From NCBI GenBank assembly GCA_020310875.1, contig CM035413.1, positions 180,115,364 through 180,179,363 on the forward strand: a DNA stretch of 64,000 nucleotides, written 5' to 3'. A program made the translations under genes and the position numbers. This document shows, piece by piece, positions 57,259 through 64,000 of this stretch. The notes beneath the pieces were generated by a model. It was not told the origin of the DNA and did not search any database. It saw only the letters and a list, made by a program, of their open reading frames with translations. This stretch comes from Ceratopteris richardii. Lineage: Eukaryota > Streptophyta > Polypodiopsida > Polypodiales > Pteridaceae. The stretch's first letter is position 1, and every line of letters begins with the position of its first letter.

Positions 57259-59720
57259 TCATGTTTGTCTCATCTTCTGAGAGCCCACAGCTACAGCCGT
57301 CGACGATCTTGCATTAGTGCTGAGTATGTTCTGTAACAATCCATGATCCAAGTGATGAGACATAGCTGATTGCGGAATATAATGGGGATACCGAGATAAT
57401 GGTCTGCAAGAGATGTCGGCCGGGGAGGCAGATGGTCCTCCATGGAGATGCTGCAGGGAACTGACGTCGTTAAGACCAGGATTGTGGTTATGGCTGTTGG
57501 CATCTCCTGCGCCAGCCGCTGCCCTCATGATCTCTGCCGTACCTGCATTATGATCGTGGGTAAGGGCGGCGACATCTCGTCCTCCGCCAGCCGCTGCAGC
57601 TGCCATCATCAGCTCCGCGGTACCTCGCAAAGAGGAGGGGCTATGGTGGTTGTGATGACCTTCGTAGGTGGTTATTACAAGGGTGGGATCCTCCGAGGAC
57701 CTCTCGACCCTCTTCTTCACGTTGCACTTGTTACTTGTACATCTGTAGTAGCTCCTGCTCCATTCAAGAAAACAAATCACATCGTTAATCAACTGTACAT
57801 CTGTAATAGCTCCTGCTCCATTTAAGAAAACAAATCACATTGTTAATCAACTGTACACTCTGTAACTTTATAAACCCGAAATGCTATTTGCTGAAACTCC
57901 CTGAAATCTATATTATATATATATCTTTTTCTAATCAACCATTAATTGCGAATCCCTTAATCCACCATTAATCAACCATTAATCAACCTTGATGTATCAC
58001 ATATGCTTTCTGCTAAAATTTCTAGAATTCTACAACCGAGGTAACATTCTAACCTTTGTTCGCGAATACTCAGGCGCAGCTGAAACAAACCAGTGTCAGC
58101 GAATCCTTGGCGGAGGTTATAGAAGATTGATTTTGATTTTCACACCCAGATACCCAGAGAACTCTCATATTCAACTCAAGTCAAAAAACAACAGCATTTT
58201 TATATGGAAGGTCATAACTCAAATGGCGTCCACCCACAGCAGAAGCAAAATATAAGTCAGCCAAACCTCATGACCAGTTGAGTGCTTGCTATCTATGTAT
58301 CCTCAATCATTGATTAACGTTTTTACATGCGCGTCGATTATAATTGATCGACCCACAAACATGTATTGAATGGCACACAATGATCAAATCTTACTTCATT
58401 TAGCACAAATTTTGAGAATTTCGGAGGGCAATATGACGCGATAATCTTAGCCGGCAATTCATTGCACCGTATACAAACATCGGTTTTTAGTGACATATAT
58501 GCGGAAGAGAGGAGAGTACTTGGCATAGGGGTTGTCTTGACATTCAGGTGTGAGAGAGGGGTACCTTGGGTAGGGGCTGTTTTTGACGGCCTTCTGACCG
58601 TATTTGCGCCACCTAAACCCATCTTCCAGATGTTCCACCTCACTTTTGGTCAGCAACGCCACTCTGGCCTCCCTTTGACGTTTCTGTCCTCTCTTCCGCC
58701 CATCCCCCTCAACTGAATCTCCGCCATCTCTATGAGCTCTTCTCCTGCTGAAGACGACAATCAGAACAGCCCATATCCATAAGAACTGAAATCAGTCTTA
58801 AACTTTTTGTTGATACACATCAGAAATTGTGTCTGAATTCAATTTATGGATCATTCTAGTGATACTTACACGTTCTTGTCAGTTGCGTCACTACCCTCCG
58901 TGAACAAGCTGCAGGCACTCGCTCCAACCTCTTCATCGTGTTGTGGAGATTTTATGTCCAAATCCATGGAGATCGTGTCCGATAATGGTGCTCCAGCTTC
59001 ACTTTCATCTTCCTGTTCTCCTCCATGCTCACTTGATAAAGAATTAGATATCGACAATGTAGGCGTCCTCGGCATTTTGAATGGACCTTCGAGTCTCATT
59101 TTCTTCGCCATTGGTAGTCTTACTTTGTGCGCGGATACGTTAGCGTCAAGCGGCAGGCCCTGTGTTCCCTCTGATGTGTCCTTCAACATGAAGGAATTTG
59201 TGGCATTAACCCACGATCCAGAGGGAGAGGGAAGCTTTGTCAGAGGAGGCTTGTTCTTGTTCACTGCTAGACTCTGACTTACAGAGGTAGACGTGAATGC
59301 AGATGATAGAGATGGAAGGGGATCATCCTCCATCTGCGGATATGACAATTCTATATCATTCTCCACTGAGGCCTCTAGTTGCTTAACAAATATGTTATTG
59401 TAATCCATGCCATCCATTTTCATCCCCTCGCGCAGACAGTGAGAAAAACTCATGTTCCCCTCTTCCAAACCTGCATCTGCGAAAGGTGAGTACGAAGAGG
59501 AAGTGCAAAGAGATGAAAATGTCTCTTGCTCAAAATTTGGACCCTCCGCGAACGAGGGTTTGAGATTGTCGTGGGAGTAAAGGCTCGTGAACGTTTGCCA
59601 GAACTGATCCTGCACATCAGAAGAGTAATAGAAAGGGTCCCCATTGCGAAAAACGTCATCCTGGAGTCCAACGAGGGGTGTTGAGGGGAAAGACGAGCTG
59701 CAATGTGTAAGGGGCATCAT
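57259..59720 (-). CDS. WRKY transcription factor, group IIc
   Basis: Three exons: 58870-59720, 58565-58747 and 57259-57754, giving 509 aa with agreeing phases and GT..AG introns. Residues 330-336 are WRKYGQK, inside DGFRWRKYGQKAVKNSPYPR. The zinc finger is C-x4-C-x23-H-x-H (C350, C355, H379, H381). The second intron splits the Arg codon after PYP, the conserved position of group IIc introns. A basic KRGQKRQREAR stretch (about 303-312) just before the domain is a likely nuclear signal. Exon 1 is Ser/acid-rich and probably regulatory; the C-terminus has Ala-rich and His/Asn-rich repeats. It should bind W-boxes (TTGACC/T). Closest in layout to WRKY8/28/71 types; orthology not tested. The first ATG of the open frame is used. 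Confidence 0.93.
57737..57852. repeat. 58-bp tandem repeat at WRKY exon 3 acceptor
   Basis: Two copies (57737-57794 and 57795-57852) with three mismatches. Each carries 18 nt of exon 3 start and 40 nt of upstream intron, including the pyrimidine-poor acceptor GAGCAG. The true acceptor is the one nearer the coding exon, with exon start 57754. Confidence 0.9.
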
Positions 59721-61050
59721 CAAAGCTGTGATATTTCCACAGATAAATTTCAGCGTTCAAACCTCAAGTAGCTTTGCGAGCGACTATAGAAAGGAAGAGC
59801 ATACGACAGCTGCGGACAAGTAGGGATTGCAAAGAAGCTCACTGCTTTATGATCGTTTGACCTTCTTGGTAGAGGACCTATAGAACTGTTAACAGAGAAG
59901 GTCGAAGAACGAAATAGGAGAGTCGCGCGGAGGTTCAGGATGCAGAACTGTTGAGAGGAAAGTAGGAAGAAAGGCGAAGCGGTAAACAAGCGGCAATTAC
60001 AAATGGCGAGTGCGGAGCTTTCAAGTTTCAAGACTCAAAGGGCCGTCTGGGGTAGGAATTGCCGACTGCTCATGGATGATGTCCATCTCCCGAACATGCC
60101 ACGCCTCGATAAATGCAAAGCCGCGTTGTCGATCATGTGCTAGTGAGAAAGAGAGAGATAGAAGTGCAACGTGTGCTCTGAAAGCAGCGATCCCCGACGA
60201 GTCGTGAGAAGCCACTTCGTAACTCGTGCAGTCTATGGCGTGCTTCAACAACTTTTGGTCGGTGAAGCGTGGCGGGATTCGGGATTGGGGATGCCCAATG
60301 CCCATGCGGCCATGCCCATGCCATCAGTGGACACTGAACAGTGAAAGGGGTCTGGATTGAGTATCAAGTTGTTTTAGAAGCGTCAGCACCAAGCAGGCGA
60401 CCCGCTGTGTGGAGCATACTCGCCGAAAGCAATAAATTAATGTGAATATGGCTGATCGTTCGAGTCATGTGGCACGTGGGGCAACGCAGATGACCATATC
60501 CAGGAGCCGAGGATTGATTCAGAAGGGAGGTCGACTAGGGACTCGGGAGCGCAGGCTGCAGCATGATGCGATGGTTCCTGGAAACCTCCAAGAGCTTAAA
60601 TTCATCTGTTTCAGAGAGGGCGTTTGCTTCATCTGCAAACATGCAAATGCCCGTTGGAGTAGCAGCAGCGCACGCTGTATTGCGAGATACTTAGAGAACA
60701 TCCTTTTTTGCGCCGTGATTGTCGCATCGCAAACCGGCCTCTAAAGTTTTGTCGCCATAGCGACTAGACTAGTACTGCACAGTTAGTCTGCACTGTACTG
60801 CACTCCATAGATGAGCTGGGTAAAAACATGTCAACGTCGACACGGCGACAAGTGAGCACCGAGAAGTTGTGAATTGCGCCGCAGCCAACTGCCTGTCGGT
60901 TAATCCCTGGCGTGGTCAATCTTTCTCATTAGTCAAACTGAGTCCCGCACAGTCAACGCTGCCGACGATAAGCGATTTTTCAAAAATTTTCAAGAGAATT
61001 ATTTTCCTTTCTCTTCGATACATGTTTACACTGCAGAAGAGATGACAATG
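59721..61050 (-). promoter_or_regulatory. WRKY upstream region with W-boxes
   Basis: Upstream DNA of the WRKY gene, GC-richer than its surroundings. W-box cores (TTGAC) occur at 60830-60834, 60915-60919 (TTGACC), 60931-60936 (TTGACT) and 60951-60956 (TTGACT) on the minus strand, and a TTTGACC at 59856-59862 on the plus strand within the likely 5' leader. No convincing TATA box. Clustered W-boxes suggest control by WRKY proteins, perhaps itself; this is inference. Confidence 0.5.
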
Positions 61051-61397
61051 GGGGGCAAGGGATTATTTTCTATGGAGAAACAATGAGCCAACTCCCTAAT
61101 GCCCCTACTTCTAGCAGCTCGCAGCACCAAGCCTATCAAAAGTGTGCCTCCAAAAAATGTGCCAAGTAGACGCAACAACCACCTCAAATGTGCCATGTAG
61201 ACACAACAACCACCTCACAATGGGTTCACAGAGCTTGGCGGTACTACGAGCGCTTCCATATGGCACAATATGATTTGCTTTCAAAAAAGAAAATAATTGC
61301 AAGCCTATCATTTCTTGAGCCAGACGCCCCCCTCGGAACAAATATGTGCTACTATGACGATAGCTTTTGATTGGTTCTTTAGGTCGACAATTACCGA
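61051..61397. other. Unassigned flank of RLG-C
   Basis: No gene seen. A short direct repeat (ATGTGCCA..GTAGACACAACAACCACCTCA) occurs twice at about 61155-61215. Confidence 0.35.
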
Positions 61398-62790
61398 TAG
61401 AGAGTTAGTTACCAAATGATGTGATCATGCAATGGTTTATTTAATGGGTTAAATCCACATTCGACGAAATTTATGATCATACGAAGTACCGGAGGATTAC
61501 CTTTAGACACTATAGTGGACCAAGCTGTGCAATTAGAGAATAAAGTTGGTGGGTTTGGTGAAGATTTTGAATGGGTTGCGATTTTGAAGGAAAAGGGCAC
61601 AAGTTTAGCAAAACAAGTATTTTGTGTGAAATGTAAGAATCCTGGGCATATTGCAGCAAATTGTGGGCTGAACCAAGTGCATTGTGCAATTTGTAACACC
61701 GACAATCATGATAGAGCATATTGTGTGTACAATGCCAAAGCCCAGAATCAAGTAATCATAAATGTAGTCATACAGGAACCAACATCATTTAAGACCTATG
61801 TACCACCATAGTTGCGCAATACACAATATCCAAGGTATAATGAGCCAAGGATGCAGCAAGGTTTGTTACAACAACCCACATGGCCACAGGCTGGAATATC
61901 GAACTTTGTACCAAGAGAACCTGTCCGATGTTAATTTTTTAGCGAGCTAGGCCATAAACATCATAATTTTAAAGAAGCACAAGAGTATGAAAAATGCTAA
62001 AAAGATAGAGCTGCACCCATGATGAACCTTGTAATTATCACCAAAAAAGAACCATAGGTAGTCTCGATTTAGACTAGATATGGTAAAATTTGTAGCCCAC
62101 GATAGCAATTTATGAACTAGGATTCAAAGAACAGACACATATGGTGCAAAGAGCACAGAAGGTTCATTATAATGATGTTCACACACTTCCTCACATAGCC
62201 AAACCAATTCACATGTTGGACAGGTTGACCGAAGATGAGAAAGCTGAATTTTTGAAAGCTAATGGAGATTTATTATCTTTAGGGGTAGTTGACTTATAAC
62301 ATTTATTTGATCGATGGTCTCCTTTGATATGTGTGGTGACCTGGCACCACTGATCGACAAGGTCACGGAGACAACATATATGTTCCCTAACCCCATAGCT
62401 GACACTCATTTGGCTTGGCAAGATTTTGAGGAGAAGCAAAAGCAACAATATATCGTCGAGGGCCATTTGATTACCTGCAACTTAGGCATGGAGGATAAGC
62501 CCCGACCAGTTAAGATTAGTGCCAAATCAACCAGTGAGGAGCAGAGGGAAGTACTTGAGTTACTAACTGAATTCCAAGATGTATTTTCTTCGGATTATCA
62601 AGATATGAAAGGATTAGACCCTCACATCTAGCAGCACTGTATAGTTCTTCAACTTGATGCTAAACCAATCAGACAGACTAGTTACAAGATGAATCCAAAT
62701 TATGCACAACCCATCAAGGAGGAAATTGACTGATTGGTCCATGTGGGTTTTACCATGCCAATTGAGCATATGGATTTCACCGATTATCAA
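61398..62790 (+). pseudogene. Truncated Gypsy gag-pol relic RLG-C
   Basis: Plus-strand relic related to RLG-A. Gag end at 61398-61470 (LPNDVIMQWFI, then a one-base shift); zinc-knuckle region 61473-61811 (CVKCKNPGHIAANC; CAICNTDNHDRAYC); broken third knuckle near 61930; protease fold missing; MLDRLTEDEKAEFL stretch near 62213; RT N-terminus 62470-62780 (FSSDYQDMKGLDPHI, MNPNYAQPIKEEID). It ends before the RT catalytic core. The match to RLG-A 26640-28690 is in order. No LTRs seen. Confidence 0.75.
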
Positions 62791-64000
62791 TGTACTGGTG
62801 AAATCCATTCTTCATGCTTGAGGAGAAGTGATTTAGCTCAAGGCTCATAGCAGAATAAGAACATGAAGTGTGCAAAAGTCCTAATTGTACTCTTAACATA
62901 AAATTAGTAAAAATTTCTATTTCATTTAGGATTCATACTTTGAGAACTTCAAATATCTTGCATTGGGAACTCTTGCAAATCTAAAAGCTTGAATGAATGA
63001 AGCCACAATTTACTTGAATGAATGAAGCCACAAAACAACTGTAAATTCTTCTAAGAGAAACATATTTTCAAAATTTCATGATTCCTTTCAGAGCTATTCA
63101 CCATTCTTGTAGGTGGATGTAAATGTAAAACACATTATGTTCAATTTTGGGTTAAGCTTCAAATGATCATATCCAATTTCCATCATTATATTTGATGGAA
63201 TAAAATGGGAAATTTAAATCAAAATTAATTATGGAACTTTGAAATTGTGTGAGGACGCCATCCTACTCAAGACAAATGAGAAATCACACAGGGAAAAGTG
63301 AATTCCCTTTCAAATTAGTTGTGATTTATCTATGAGATCTTCTTTAGAACCTTTTCAAATGATGTTCTCTAGAATAATGTATAGATGAACTTTCTTGGAA
63401 AACTTGTAAAGGGTTATAAAAAATCATTAAGGTGCTCAGATTAGTTGTTTTGCTTTTCAAAGAGTATTTCTCATAAACATCCATGTATGGTCTATTTCAT
63501 GTATAAATTACTTCTTTTCCATAGGCATGGCAAGAAAATCTAACTCTTGTACTGGAACTTCCTAGTTTCTTTAACTTGTTACCTCCTTTTGCTTAATTTG
63601 TATTCAGCAAGGCATACTTTGCAATACCTAGTTTCATTTCTTCTCAAATGTCTTGCTTGAATTTGAAAGTAAGATGGATACGTTCACGTAACGAATTTCA
63701 CAACTTGAGAAAATTAAAGTGAATTCTATTCATGTAAATGCTTGAGCTTGAATGTCATTAGTGATTCATGCAATCCTTTACTTCAAGAATTCATGCACTT
63801 ATTTTCCTCTTACGCACAAATATGCTACTTTTGCTTCCATTTTTATGTATCAAATTTTGATGCACACATTGTTGTGCATATGATACTTTTCATGCCAATG
63901 GGCCACATCCAATTGCTCGTAGCACCTGTGATGTCTCCTTAGAGGATGGAGATTTTTTATTTCTATGAGCACTGTCATGCTTGCTCAAGGTGATTTATGT
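62791..64000. other. Unassigned AT-rich sequence
   Basis: 1.2 kb with no recognisable gene, terminal repeat or RNA. The frame at 63742-63942 has no signature. Confidence 0.4.

Noticed and set aside
60021-60305. 94-residue minus-strand frame upstream of the WRKY start
   Set aside because: No motif; it falls in the presumed promoter or leader and could be at most an upstream ORF.

Overview
This window is nuclear DNA of a land plant. It is AT-rich and dominated by LTR retrotransposons, with two intron-containing host genes. On the minus strand is a group IIc WRKY transcription factor (57259-59720, three exons, 509 aa). On the plus strand is a four-exon gene (12623-17195, 234 aa) for a CFAP144/FAM183-type protein of ciliary doublet microtubules. 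A cilium gene beside a WRKY gene points to a plant with swimming sperm: fern, lycophyte, bryophyte, or cycad/Ginkgo. The large repeat load and long introns make a large-genome fern or cycad my preferred guess, but the sequence alone does not fix the species.

Layout. 1-12100: decayed Ty1/Copia elements, mostly minus strand. They include one element with a 1.6 kb 5' LTR (8933-10558), PBS, broken gag-pol (5698-8912), PPT and a truncated 3' LTR; a related 5' LTR at 793-2426; and a scrambled pair of pol fragments (2427-4400). These long LTRs carry a piece of 5S rRNA sequence. 12100-17200: the CFAP144 gene, with a large CT/AT/ACAT microsatellite in intron 1. 17200-20300: intergenic DNA, a Copia tail, and the relic of an extra retrotransposon ORF (ORF3) followed by an LTR end and PBS.

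20279-45160 is a nested stack. A plus-strand Ty3/Gypsy element (RLG-B) has its gag split first by a complete minus-strand Gypsy element (RLG-A, 20576-30872, two LTRs of about 977 bp) and again by an hAT DNA transposon (31390-35114, perfect 8-bp target duplication, four-exon transposase with no visible break). Both Gypsy elements carry a long sense ORF3 downstream of pol. In RLG-A the part that survives is mainly a disordered stretch plus coiled coil; in RLG-B it has an N-terminal domain, a Pro/Thr-rich stretch, a coiled coil and a C-terminal domain.

45160-50615 is a mosaic: two inverted copies of a SET-like gene fragment flanked by 0.86 kb direct repeats. 50640-52330 holds another ORF3 C-terminal half (minus), and 52790-53109 one end of a CACTA-like element. 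53110-57250 is mostly unassigned. 57259-61000 holds the WRKY gene and a W-box-rich upstream region. 61398-62790 is a truncated Gypsy relic related to RLG-A, and the rest is unassigned.

The two host genes do not appear functionally linked. The insertion order in the middle stack can be read directly: RLG-B first, then RLG-A and hAT (their relative order is not fixed by nesting, but the hAT looks the least decayed).
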